The translations under genes and the position numbers were made by a program. A stretch of DNA of 64,000 nucleotides from Olleya aquimaris. Its GTDB lineage: Bacteria; Bacteroidota; Bacteroidia; Flavobacteriales; Flavobacteriaceae. Location: NCBI RefSeq assembly GCF_003259525.1, contig NZ_QLLO01000004.1, positions 124,001 through 188,000 of the forward strand. Reading direction: 5' to 3'. Below the pieces are notes generated by a model, which saw only the letters and a program-made list of their open reading frames with translations, was not told the DNA's origin and did no database searches. Shown in pieces: positions 44,956-53,430 of the stretch. Every line of letters starts with the position of its first letter. Within the stretch, counting starts at the first letter, position 1.

Positions 44956-44976
44956 TGACTGCGACTGCCAACTATT

Positions 44977-45789
44977 TTATAATATCTTTATTAATTCTTT
45001 AAATAGTGTAATCATTTCTGGTTCTGCTTTGTTAGCCATAGCGATAATTTCAGCAATGTCAACAGGCTTTAAATTACTTGGGTCGCATTCGTCAGTCAAA
45101 ACTGACACTGCGCCAACTTTTAATCCTAAGTGATTAGCAACAATAACTTCCGGAACCGTACTCATACCCACAGCATCTGCACCAATAATTTTAAGCATTT
45201 TGTATTCTGCTCTAGTTTCTAATTGCGGACCTACAACACTAGCATAAACACCTTCGTGTAGTTTGATATTATTGGCTTTAGCAATTGCTTTTAATTTAGA
45301 GTTTACATCCAAATTATAAGGCGCACTCATATCTGTAAAACGCTCGCCAAGTGCTTCAACACCTTTAAATGCTAAAGGAGAGCTACCTTGGAGATTAATA
45401 TGGTCATCTATTAACATTAGTTCACCTTTTTTAAAGTCTAAATTAATGGCTCCAGCAGCATTTGATACCAGTAGGGTTTTAATACCCAATTTTTCCATAA
45501 TTCGCACAGGATATGTTACATCTTGCAATGTGTAGCCTTCATAAATATGAAAACGACCTTGCATAACAATTACCTTTTTGCCTGCTAGATTTCCGTAAAT
45601 TAATTTTCCTTTATGAAACTCGACAGTAGCTGTAGGAAAGTTAGGAATATGATTATAACTTACCTCTTGAATAATATCTAGCTCATCTGTTAGTTTGCCC
45701 AATCCTGTACCTAAAATTATTCCCACTTCTGGGTTTTCAAACCCTTTGTCTTTAAGGTAGTCTACAGTTTTATTAATCTGCTTGATCAT
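44977..45789 (-). CDS. purine nucleoside phosphorylase
   Basis: The 270-residue enzyme has the NP-II signatures PEVGIILGTGLGKL, VMQGRFHIYEGYT, LLVSNAAGAINLDFKKGELMLI and GADAVGMSTVPEVIVANH. Phosphorolysis would release adenine from nucleoside-like intermediates. In the arsenosugar context this may remove adenine from a 5'-deoxyadenosyl arsenical. Its start overlaps the glycosyltransferase gene by 4 bp. Confidence 0.92.
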   Translation of the reverse strand: MIKQINKTVDYLKDKGFENPEVGIILGTGLGKLTDELDIIQEVSYNHIPNFPTATVEFHKGKLIYGNLAGKKVIVMQGRFHIYEGYTLQDVTYPVRIMEKLGIKTLLVSNAAGAINLDFKKGELMLIDDHINLQGSSPLAFKGVEALGERFTDMSAPYNLDVNSKLKAIAKANNIKLHEGVYASVVGPQLETRAEYKMLKIIGADAVGMSTVPEVIVANHLGLKVGAVSVLTDECDPSNLKPVDIAEIIAMANKAEPEMITLFKELIKIL

Positions 45790-46394
45790 GTTGTAATTAA
45801 TGCTTTAAGTGTCTCGTTATTTTTGATGTCTTCAAACGTATCTACGTCATTTAGGGGTTCTAACAAAAATACGCTTTCATTTTGTAAATTTCTTATGGTG
45901 TCTTCAAAAACAGATGCTGTTCCCCAATTTTTGTTTTTAAATACATCTGTATGCATTTTTTTCATGCCTAAAAGATAATAACCACCATCTTCTGCAGGAC
46001 CAATAACAACATCATTATTAGTTAAGGCATTAAATGCATCTGTGATGTGATTTGGTTTTAAATCGTATAAATCACTACCAACTATTATAATATTTTGATA
46101 ACCATTATTAAAACCATTTTCAAAAGCCTTTTGCATTCTGATACCTAAATCCTCACCTATTTGTTGATGCTTTTGATAAATGCTATTGTCCCAAATATCG
46201 TTGTCTCTAATTTTAACCGAATAATAAACTGCTTTGTCGCAATCTAAATTACGTAAAACACTCTGGGTGTGTTCTAATAACTTTTTATATATCGCTAAAG
46301 CAGAAGTGTTGCCAATGGTTTTGGCTAATCTTGTCTTAACTTTTCCTAATTCAGGGTTTCTGGTAAAGGTGATGATGAGGTTTTTGTTAGTCAT
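45786..46394 (-). CDS. arsenosugar-cluster glycosyltransferase (TIGR04282-like)
   Basis: The 202-residue protein has FTRNPELGKVKTRLAKTIG at the start, IIIVGSDLYDLKPNHI and VIGPAEDGGYYLLGMKK, the pattern of the MobA-like nucleotidyl- or glycosyltransferases found with arsenosugar genes. It overlaps both neighbours by a few bases, so translation is coupled. Confidence 0.82.
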   Translation of the reverse strand: MTNKNLIITFTRNPELGKVKTRLAKTIGNTSALAIYKKLLEHTQSVLRNLDCDKAVYYSVKIRDNDIWDNSIYQKHQQIGEDLGIRMQKAFENGFNNGYQNIIIVGSDLYDLKPNHITDAFNALTNNDVVIGPAEDGGYYLLGMKKMHTDVFKNKNWGTASVFEDTIRNLQNESVFLLEPLNDVDTFEDIKNNETLKALITT

Positions 46395-46905
46395 TATCTT
46401 GATTTGATTCTATGTCAAAAACTTTAATCCCTTTTGTTAACCATTTGCTCCAATGTTTATTAAAAACATGGATGTTTTCCGTTTCATTATCTTTAGTGTC
46501 TACCACACTGAAACCATTATTTTTCCATTCAAAAATGCCACCATATACATTATAAACATTAGTATATCCAACTTTTTTAAGTTGTTCTGCTATGGTTTCA
46601 GAACGTATACCTAATGAGCAATACACAACAATAGTTTCATTTTTATTAGGTAAGTTTTTAATAACTTCATCTAAATTAAAAGTAGTGTAACCAACAAAAA
46701 TGGCATCTTTAAGGTGGCTAACTTCAAATTCATATAACTCTCTTGCATCCAATATAATAGCGTCTGTTTTTGGCATTGCTAATTCTTGAACGCTGATATA
46801 TGGAACACTATTAGTATTGTGCTTTTTTAAAAGCTCAGACAGAGTGTCTTGCGACCACGCAATACTGGAAAATAAAATAAAAATAAAAAATATATAATGT
46901 TTCAT
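46387..46905 (-). CDS. secreted rhodanese-like protein
   Basis: The 172-residue protein has a short signal peptide (MKHYIFFIFILFSSIAWSQ), then one rhodanese domain with the active-site loop VVYCSLGIRSETIA (Cys in CSLGIR, ~95). It could move sulfur or bind arsenic-type thiophiles. It lies 3 bp after the radical SAM gene and overlaps the glycosyltransferase gene, hence the same operon. Confidence 0.85.
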   Translation of the reverse strand: MKHYIFFIFILFSSIAWSQDTLSELLKKHNTNSVPYISVQELAMPKTDAIILDARELYEFEVSHLKDAIFVGYTTFNLDEVIKNLPNKNETIVVYCSLGIRSETIAEQLKKVGYTNVYNVYGGIFEWKNNGFSVVDTKDNETENIHVFNKHWSKWLTKGIKVFDIESNQDND

Positions 46906-46908
46906 AAG

Positions 46909-47964
46909 TTAAGCGACACTACCTTGACAGCTGCTTCCTGCTCCTGCAGTACAACCATAACAATGCTGAGAGATGACAATGTTACGACCTTCTAAGAGCT
47001 CTTCGTTATATTCTGATATGTGTTTAGCCTTACTATTAACCGGTAATTCTAGCATTTGGTTAAAGTCGCAATCAAACAAATACCCATCCCAACTTACAGA
47101 TAATGTGTTAGTACACATGACGTTTTTAACAGCAGCTGGATTATAAGCTTCTACTAGAGCATACATATAATCCTCGTAATTTTCTGAAGCAATTAAATAA
47201 TCTAAAAACCGTGCTATTGGTAAATTAGTAATGGCAAATAAATTATGAAAATTGATACCAAAATCTTCCATTAATGCTTTTTTAAAGTCTTTTTCCATTG
47301 CAGCTTGATCACCTGGTAAAAAAGCACCACTTGGATTATAGACTAAATCTAATTTTAATGGGCTATCTGGCATACCATAACCAACAACATTAAGCTCTTG
47401 TAGGGCTTTTATAGACATGTCAAAAACACCTTCGCCACGTTGTTTGTCTGTTTTTCCTCTAGTCCAATGTGGCATAGAACTAACCACATGTATGTTGTGC
47501 TTTTTGAAAAATTCTGGTAAGTCGTAATACTTTTTATTAGCTCTAATAATGGTTAAGTTAGAACGCACAATAAAATCTTTAATACCAATTTTTGAGGCTT
47601 CTTCTACAAACCATCTAAAATTAGGATTCATTTCTGGTGCGCCACCTGTTAAGTCTAAGGTATGTGCTCCAGTGGTTTTAATGACATCCAAAATTTGTTG
47701 CATGGTCTCTTGCGTCATAATCTCCTTACGGTCTGGACCTGCATCTACATGGCAATGCTCGCACACTTGATTACACATGTAACCAACATTAACCTGTAAA
47801 ATTTCTAATGTTTTCGCTTTAAGCGGAAATTGATTACTTTCTGAAATCTTACTTTTAAAAGTCGGTAACTCGCCATTTTGAAAAATACCATTGGATAAAA
47901 TTTCTAATTGCCTGTTAGTATTAGCTAAATCGCTACCTTGTTTTTTAAGGGATTTTGTTGCCAT
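46909..47964 (-). CDS. arsS: arsenosugar biosynthesis radical SAM protein
   Basis: The 351-residue radical SAM enzyme has the cluster motif CNQVCEHCHVDAGPD (CxxxCxxC) near residue 65. A C-terminal Cys-rich end, SQHCYGCTAGAGSSCQG, is typical of the ArsS/TIGR04167 type. It would attach a 5'-deoxyadenosyl group to dimethylarsenite. Some relatives use selenocysteine; here ordinary Cys codons are used. It is the key gene of the cluster. Confidence 0.9.
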   Translation of the reverse strand: MATKSLKKQGSDLANTNRQLEILSNGIFQNGELPTFKSKISESNQFPLKAKTLEILQVNVGYMCNQVCEHCHVDAGPDRKEIMTQETMQQILDVIKTTGAHTLDLTGGAPEMNPNFRWFVEEASKIGIKDFIVRSNLTIIRANKKYYDLPEFFKKHNIHVVSSMPHWTRGKTDKQRGEGVFDMSIKALQELNVVGYGMPDSPLKLDLVYNPSGAFLPGDQAAMEKDFKKALMEDFGINFHNLFAITNLPIARFLDYLIASENYEDYMYALVEAYNPAAVKNVMCTNTLSVSWDGYLFDCDFNQMLELPVNSKAKHISEYNEELLEGRNIVISQHCYGCTAGAGSSCQGSVA

Positions 47965-48020
47965 GTATTGGATAGTCTAGTTTGTAGTTTTTACGTAATT
48001 AATAAGTGTATGGTTTTATT

Positions 48021-48356
48021 TTAACCATCTAACTTGTTAACTTTATTCATCATTTGTACACCATGAACTAATGTAGCTCCGCTTTTAATAGCAGCGCCAA
48101 CATGGATGGCTTCCATCATTTCTTCTTTGGTGATACCTCTTTGTAATCCATCTTTAGAATATGCATCAATACAATAAGGACACTGCTCTGTATGCGCTAC
48201 AGCTAATGCTATTAAAGATTTTTCGCGAGCTGTAAGTGCGCCTTCTTCAAATACTTTTCCGTAATAATCAAAAAACTTGTTGCCAAGCTCTTCACTCCAT
48301 TCCGTGATTTTTCCAAATTTTCTTAAGTCTGCAGGATCGTAATAAGTTTTTGACAT
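48021..48356 (-). CDS. AhpD-like protein of arsenosugar clusters (CMD family)
   Basis: The 111-residue protein of the carboxymuconolactone decarboxylase/AhpD fold has the CxxC in EQCPYCIDAYSKDGL (~60), typical for a peroxidase-like or thiol-based enzyme. It lies 56 bp before arsS on the same strand and is commonly found beside it. It probably keeps arsenic intermediates reduced; this is inferred. Confidence 0.85.
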   Translation of the reverse strand: MSKTYYDPADLRKFGKITEWSEELGNKFFDYYGKVFEEGALTAREKSLIALAVAHTEQCPYCIDAYSKDGLQRGITKEEMMEAIHVGAAIKSGATLVHGVQMMNKVNKLDG

Positions 48357-48427
48357 AATTTTTTTTGATAAAGATATAAATCTAGAATTTGTTTGTCGAA
48401 AAGTTATGAAACTACTAACAAAACTTA

Positions 48428-48901
48428 TTAATATTCTGTTTTATCCTCTTTTTTAGTCCACTCTTGAAAAGGCTCTAATGCAATCTCTCTTGCTAATTGC
48501 TCAAAAGGGATGCTTCTTTTATCATAAGGTAATGGGATTTCTTTGTAAATAAACTCGTCATCAAAACCAATATTGGCAGCATCAACCTGGTTGCTTCCGT
48601 AATAAACTTTGTCTGGTCTAGCCCAATAAATGGCACCTAAACACATTGGGCAAGGTTCGCAAGAGGTATAAATTTCGCAACCCTCTAATTGAAAAGAATC
48701 TAGATTCTTGCAAGCATCTCTAATGGCAGTAACTTCTGCATGAGCTGTTGGGTCGTTTGTTGAAGTAACTTTGTTGTTTCCGCGTCCTACAATTTTTCCG
48801 TCTTTAACAATAATGCAACCAAACGGTCCGCCTTCATTGTTGTTCATTCCTTTTAATGCTGCGTTTACAGCTTCTTTCATGAATTGTTCTTTGTCTGTCA
48901 T
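48428..48901 (-). CDS. nucleoside/guanine deaminase-like zinc enzyme
   Basis: The 157-residue cytidine-deaminase-fold protein has zinc ligands in HAEVTAIRDA and CEPCPMCLGAIYWAR. The pattern near LDSFQLEGCEIYTSCEPCP resembles guanine deaminase rather than TadA. It is upstream of the AhpD-like gene by 71 bp and may be its own unit. Confidence 0.87.
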   Translation of the reverse strand: MTDKEQFMKEAVNAALKGMNNNEGGPFGCIIVKDGKIVGRGNNKVTSTNDPTAHAEVTAIRDACKNLDSFQLEGCEIYTSCEPCPMCLGAIYWARPDKVYYGSNQVDAANIGFDDEFIYKEIPLPYDKRSIPFEQLAREIALEPFQEWTKKEDKTEY

Positions 48902-48972
48902 TGATAAATGTTGTATTAGCTAATTTACTACTTTTTGTAGTGAATTAAAATTGAATAAGTTAGTGTTTATAA

Positions 48973-49005
48973 CCAAAAAACCCGATTCAGTTGAATCGGG
49001 TTTTT
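48973..49005 (-). terminator. terminator after tRNA-Phe
   Basis: The stem AAACCCGATTCA/TGAATCGGGTTT with T on both sides lies 3 bp after the encoded CCA on the - strand. Confidence 0.8.
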
Positions 49006-49007
49006 AG

Positions 49008-49083
49008 TGGTGGTGCCTCCAGGAATCGAACCAGGGACACAAGGATTTTCAGTCCTTTGCTCTACCAACTGAGCTAAGGCACC
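49008..49083 (-). tRNA. tRNA-Phe (anticodon GAA)
   Basis: The acceptor GGTGCCT/AGGCACC is perfect, the D arm is TAGCTCAGTTGGTAGAGC, the anticodon loop CTGAAAATC gives GAA, and the T arm CCTGG-TTCGATT-CCTGG is complete. The discriminator A is followed by an encoded CCA. No gene lies in the rest of the 48902-49268 stretch. Confidence 0.96.
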
Positions 49084-49268
49084 AGTCGCATAATTGCGGA
49101 TGCAAATATATATTCATTTTTAGAACTAGCAAAACAAAAATTACAAAATTTATTGAGTATTTCTAGTATAATGGTTTTAAATCGTTTACTTGGCTCAATT
49201 TCAATATTATAAAATTATTAAGACTTATATTATATTGGTTTTGTAAATTTAGCGTTTTTAGAATCTGT

Positions 49269-49997
49269 ATGAATTTAATAATTGATGTTGGAAATACCAG
49301 AACTAAACTTGCTGTTTTTAAGGAAAACAGTATTGTTGAAAGGGAAGTTGTCAATACATCTAGCATTTTAAAAAGCCTAAAAACACTAAAAAAATCATAT
49401 ACTAAAATTAATAATGCCATAGTATCTTCTGTTGGTCATGTGGACGATAAATCTATACAGTATTTAAAAAAGAAATTTAATTTTTTAGAGTTATCTCATG
49501 AAACACCAGTTCCGTTTACAAACTTATATGCTACACCAACTACCCTTGGATTAGATAGAATAGCTTTAGTTTGTGCTTCTGTACAACAATTTTCGGATAA
49601 AAATGTTTTAATAATAGATGCTGGCACCTGTGTAACTTATGATTTTATTAATTCTAAAAACGAATATTTAGGAGGCGCTATATCGCCAGGAATAAGAATG
49701 CGATACCAAGCGTTACATAATCAAACAGCAAAGTTACCATTGCTGGAAACCAAGATTCCAGAGCATTTTATAGGTAACTCTACAATGACCTCAATAAACA
49801 GTGGAGTTGTTAATGGAATTTTAAACGAAATAGACGGAGTAATCAATCAATATAAGACTGAATATCCAGATTTAACAATAATTTTAACAGGAGGAGATGC
49901 TAATTTTTTGTCTAAACAATTAAAAAGTAGCATATTTGCCAACTCAAATTTCCTACTAGAGGGTTTGAATTTTATATTACAATATAACATAGTCTAA
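49269..49997 (+). CDS. coaX: type III pantothenate kinase
   Basis: The 242-residue enzyme makes 4'-phosphopantothenate for CoA. Key sequences are MNLIIDVGNTRTKLAVFK (phosphate loop), TTLGLDRIALVCA, DAGTCVTYDFI and GGAISPGIRMRYQAL. The stop overlaps the start of the next gene (TAATG). Confidence 0.96.
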   Translation: MNLIIDVGNTRTKLAVFKENSIVEREVVNTSSILKSLKTLKKSYTKINNAIVSSVGHVDDKSIQYLKKKFNFLELSHETPVPFTNLYATPTTLGLDRIALVCASVQQFSDKNVLIIDAGTCVTYDFINSKNEYLGGAISPGIRMRYQALHNQTAKLPLLETKIPEHFIGNSTMTSINSGVVNGILNEIDGVINQYKTEYPDLTIILTGGDANFLSKQLKSSIFANSNFLLEGLNFILQYNIV

Positions 49998-51283
49998 TGA
50001 TAAAAAAACTTGTATTAGTTTTTATTGCATTATTTGCAATTCAAAGTTACGGTCAGGATGGTACCGCTTCACCTTATTCTTTTTACGGGATAGGAAGTTT
50101 AAAATTTAAAGGGTCTGTAGAAAACCGTAGTATGGGAGGTTTGGGTGTATACAAAGATAGTATCCACATCAATTTTTTAAACCCAGCAACTTTTACAGGT
50201 AACAATTTGACCACTTTTAATAACGAGTCTAGACCTGTAAAATTTACAGTTGGAGGAAGTTTTACAAGTACAAGTTTAAAAACTGAAAGTAGTGAAGATA
50301 AAGCACAAAGCACAACATTTAACTATTTAGCATTATCTATTCCCGTTGGTAAATTTGGATTTGGATTTGGTTTATTACCATACACTTCTGTAGGGTACGA
50401 GCTTGAAACTTTAGACAGTGAGGGTAGAGTAGATTTTAGATACTTTGGTGATGGAGGAGTCAACAAAGCCTTTTTTAGTCTAGGATATCAAATTAGTAAT
50501 TCATTAAGCATTGGTGTAGAAATGGATTACGATTTCGGAAATATAAGAAATAACACTATTAATATTTTGTTTAACGATTCCGGAGAGCCTTTAGATTATT
50601 ATTCTGTAGAGAATAGCAGATCAGATATTAGTGGACTTAATTTTAATCTAGGACTGCATTACCAAAAAATGATAAATTCTAAATTGGAATTCCAAGGATC
50701 TGTTACTTACACTCCTGAAGCTGAGTTAACCTCTAAAAATCAAAGAACTATTTTTACCGATAATGGTACAAATGAAAGCAATATAGAAGTAGATTTGGAA
50801 GCATCTAACCTAGCAGAAACCAAATTAACATTACCTACTAAATATAGTGTTGGAGCAGGATTAGGTGAGCCAAGAAAATGGTTTGCAGGTGTGGAGTATA
50901 CATCACAAAATACAAGCGAGTTTTTTAACCCTTTTTATGGTAATGTTGGCGCTACATTTGAAGATGCTTCAAAATTATCTGTTGGTGGATTTTATATCCC
51001 TGAATACAATTCGTTCTCTAAATACTGGAAAAGAGCTACTTACAGGGCTGGATTACGATTTGAAAACACAGGATTAAATATAAATAATCAATCCATAAAA
51101 GAGTTTGGCATGTCTTTTGGAGTAGGTTTACCAGTTGGAAATGTATTCTCTAATGCCAACTTAGGATTAGAGTTAGGACAAAGAGGAACAACAAATGCCA
51201 ATTTGGTAAAAGAGAATTTTATAAGTTTCCAAATTAGTCTATCGTTAAATGATAGATGGTTTCAAAAAAGAAAATATGACTAA
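49997..51283 (+). CDS. outer-membrane beta-barrel protein, FadL-like
   Basis: The 428-residue protein has a signal peptide (MIKKLVLVFIALFAIQSYGQ). It has YSFYGIGSLKFKGSVENRSMGGLGVYKD near the start and repeated amphipathic strands ending FQISLSLNDRWFQKRKYD, like FadL/OmpP1-type barrels. It lies in the coaX-lptC-CBS gene group, common in Flavobacteriaceae. Substrate is not known. Confidence 0.78.
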   Translation: MIKKLVLVFIALFAIQSYGQDGTASPYSFYGIGSLKFKGSVENRSMGGLGVYKDSIHINFLNPATFTGNNLTTFNNESRPVKFTVGGSFTSTSLKTESSEDKAQSTTFNYLALSIPVGKFGFGFGLLPYTSVGYELETLDSEGRVDFRYFGDGGVNKAFFSLGYQISNSLSIGVEMDYDFGNIRNNTINILFNDSGEPLDYYSVENSRSDISGLNFNLGLHYQKMINSKLEFQGSVTYTPEAELTSKNQRTIFTDNGTNESNIEVDLEASNLAETKLTLPTKYSVGAGLGEPRKWFAGVEYTSQNTSEFFNPFYGNVGATFEDASKLSVGGFYIPEYNSFSKYWKRATYRAGLRFENTGLNINNQSIKEFGMSFGVGLPVGNVFSNANLGLELGQRGTTNANLVKENFISFQISLSLNDRWFQKRKYD

Positions 51284-51302
51284 CAGCATAAAATTTAAGA
51301 TT

Positions 51303-52634
51303 ATGAAAACTAAAATTACTTTATTAATTGCCTTAATGTTTGGACTAAATGTTGGGTTTGCACAAAGCAATGAAGAGTGTATGACTAAATTGTCTTTAAT
51401 GACAGAGTCTGCCAAAGCAAAAAATTATGAAGCTGCTTACCAGCCATTTATGGACTTAAGAAAAGACTGTCCTAAATACAACAAGGCAATTTATGTATAT
51501 GGTGAAAAAATATTAAATCACTACATAGATAAATCTTCAGGAGCAGAAAAAGTGGCTTACATCAACGATTTAATTAAAATGTTTGATGAAAGAATGGCAA
51601 ATTTTGCTAGCGAGTCTCCAGCAGGAGAATACCTTACAGAACAGTGTCAATTAAAATATGACAACAAAGCTGCATTAGGGTTATCTGATCAAGATTTATA
51701 CAATTGTTTTGATGCTGCCTATAATACAGATAAAGAAAACTTTAAAAATGCTAAAAGTCTTTATGTATACTTTAAGCTAATGGTTAGCCTTTATGATTCT
51801 GGCAACAAAACAGCACAAAACTTATTTGATAAGTATGATGATGTTTCAGAAAAAATTGAAGCAGAAACTGCATACAACTCTAAAAAGTTAAACGAGTTAA
51901 TTACAAAAGAAGATGCTGGAACAGCTTTAACTAAAAAAGAAGGTAAGTACAAAAAGTACTATGGTCAAATGATTGAAGCTTTTGAAAAAGTTCAGGATGG
52001 TGTAGATGCAGATTTAGGAGATAGAGCTAATTGTGAAAACTTAATCCCATTATACAAAAAGGATTACGAAGCAAATAAAAACAATGCAGTATGGTTACAA
52101 CGTGCTATGAACAAGTTATACTCTAAAGGGTGTAAAGACGATCCAATGTTTGTAACAATTGTTAAGCAAAAAAATACTTTACAGCCTGATGCTAGTACAG
52201 CATATTATCTATATGTAATTACTGGAGAGCAAAAGTATTTAGACCAAACTATGGATTTAGAAACAGATCCGTTTAAAAAGGCTAAATTATATTACAGAGC
52301 TGCATTAGACTTTAAAAATAGTGGAAGCTATGGTAAAGCAAGACAATATTTCCAAGAAGCGTTAAGTTTAAATCCATCTAACAAAAAGCCTTACGAGCAT
52401 ATTGCAAGAATGTATGCTGCAAGTGCAAACAGTTGTGGAGATGATAACTTTAACAAACGTGCAGTGTTCTGGTTAGCTGCAATAGAAGCAGATAAATCTG
52501 GAAACAGTAGTCTTGCATCAAGTTACAGAGCAAAAGCACCTACTAAATCTGAAATTTTCACTAAAGGAAATGCTGGACAAAGCATTAGAATTGGATGTTG
52601 GATTGGTAGAAGTGTAACTGTACCAAACTTATAA
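51303..52634 (+). CDS. TPR-type secreted protein
   Basis: The 443-residue product starts MKTKITLLIALMFGLNVGFAQ. An upstream in-frame ATG at 51249 would overlap the preceding gene and give no leader. Tetratricopeptide-like repeats are seen at ~45-75, ~330-390 (KAKLYYRAALDFKNSGSYGKA, then ALSLNPSNKKPYEHIARMYA). The stop overlaps the lptC start by 1 bp. Confidence 0.82.
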   Translation: MKTKITLLIALMFGLNVGFAQSNEECMTKLSLMTESAKAKNYEAAYQPFMDLRKDCPKYNKAIYVYGEKILNHYIDKSSGAEKVAYINDLIKMFDERMANFASESPAGEYLTEQCQLKYDNKAALGLSDQDLYNCFDAAYNTDKENFKNAKSLYVYFKLMVSLYDSGNKTAQNLFDKYDDVSEKIEAETAYNSKKLNELITKEDAGTALTKKEGKYKKYYGQMIEAFEKVQDGVDADLGDRANCENLIPLYKKDYEANKNNAVWLQRAMNKLYSKGCKDDPMFVTIVKQKNTLQPDASTAYYLYVITGEQKYLDQTMDLETDPFKKAKLYYRAALDFKNSGSYGKARQYFQEALSLNPSNKKPYEHIARMYAASANSCGDDNFNKRAVFWLAAIEADKSGNSSLASSYRAKAPTKSEIFTKGNAGQSIRIGCWIGRSVTVPNL

Positions 52635-53188
52635 TGCCAAAACATAAATTACATATTATAAAAAACTCAGTCATAGCAATTGCTATGACTTTGTTTTTTT
52701 CGTGTAATGACCATTTAAAAGACGTTAATAAAATGAGTATGTCTGCTAACGATCCAGTAGGTATCTCAGATAGTATTAATGTTAAATACACAGACTCTGG
52801 ACGGTTATCTGCAAACTTAATTAGTCCAAAAATGTATGATTTTAGTAACAGAAATTTTTCATATTCAGAGTTTCCTGAAGGTGTAATTTTACATCTATAT
52901 GATGCAAACAATGCACAAACTACAGTTATATCAGACTATGCTATTGTTTACAATAACACAGATTTAATAGACCTTAGAGGTAATGTTATAGCAGCGACAC
53001 CTACAAAAGATACATTGTATGCAGAGCAATTGTATTACGACCAGAAAAAAGAATGGTTGTTTACTAATCAACCTGCTACCTACAGGTCTAAAGGATATGT
53101 CACTAGTGGTTTAGGTTTTGACTCTGATAAAGATTTTAAAAAAGCTGAGGTTTTAGGTGTTACTGGTCAATTTGCTGTGCAAGAATAA
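52634..53188 (+). CDS. lptC: LPS export protein LptC-like
   Basis: The 184-residue protein has a hydrophobic leader ending in LFFSCND, so it is probably a lipoprotein. A single-domain LptC/OstA-like fold follows (FPEGVILHLYD, TTVISDYAIVYNNTDLIDLRG, DTLYAEQLYYDQKKEWLFTN). It would bridge LPS between the inner-membrane LptBFG complex and LptA. Confidence 0.82.
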   Translation: MPKHKLHIIKNSVIAIAMTLFFSCNDHLKDVNKMSMSANDPVGISDSINVKYTDSGRLSANLISPKMYDFSNRNFSYSEFPEGVILHLYDANNAQTTVISDYAIVYNNTDLIDLRGNVIAATPTKDTLYAEQLYYDQKKEWLFTNQPATYRSKGYVTSGLGFDSDKDFKKAEVLGVTGQFAVQE

Positions 53189-53219
53189 TTTTAAAATATC
53201 TCCAAGACTACTTTTTTAG

Positions 53220-53227
53220 TATCTTTA
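53220..53227 (+). promoter_or_regulatory. -7-like box before the 60-aa gene
   Basis: TATCTTTA (one mismatch to TAnnTTTG) lies 20 bp before the ATG at 53248, after the lptC stop. Confidence 0.35.
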
Positions 53228-53247
53228 CTTAACAACATTATATCTAA

Positions 53248-53430
53248 ATGAAAATCTTTAAATTTTTTCAATACGCTTATTTAGTTTTTGCAGCCCTATT
53301 TTTATACGATGCCATTTTTAGTTGGGAAGAACGAGGGATTATGTCATTACTTTTAGGTTTGACCGCAATTTTTATGTTCTTTTTCAGAAAAAGATTCAAT
53401 AAAAAATTTGATAACCAAGACCGTCAATAA
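53248..53430 (+). CDS. 60-residue membrane protein
   Basis: The small protein has two hydrophobic segments (FFQYAYLVFAALFLYDAIF and IMSLLLGLTAIFMFFF) and ends with a basic tail (RKRFNKKFDNQDRQ). It lies directly before the CBS-domain gene (stop abuts ATG), so it is probably translated with it. No family is recognised. Confidence 0.65.
   Translation: MKIFKFFQYAYLVFAALFLYDAIFSWEERGIMSLLLGLTAIFMFFFRKRFNKKFDNQDRQ

Noticed and set aside
46909-47964. Selenocysteine-containing ArsS
   Set aside because: The reading frame has no in-frame TGA, and ordinary Cys codons are present in the C-terminal motif.
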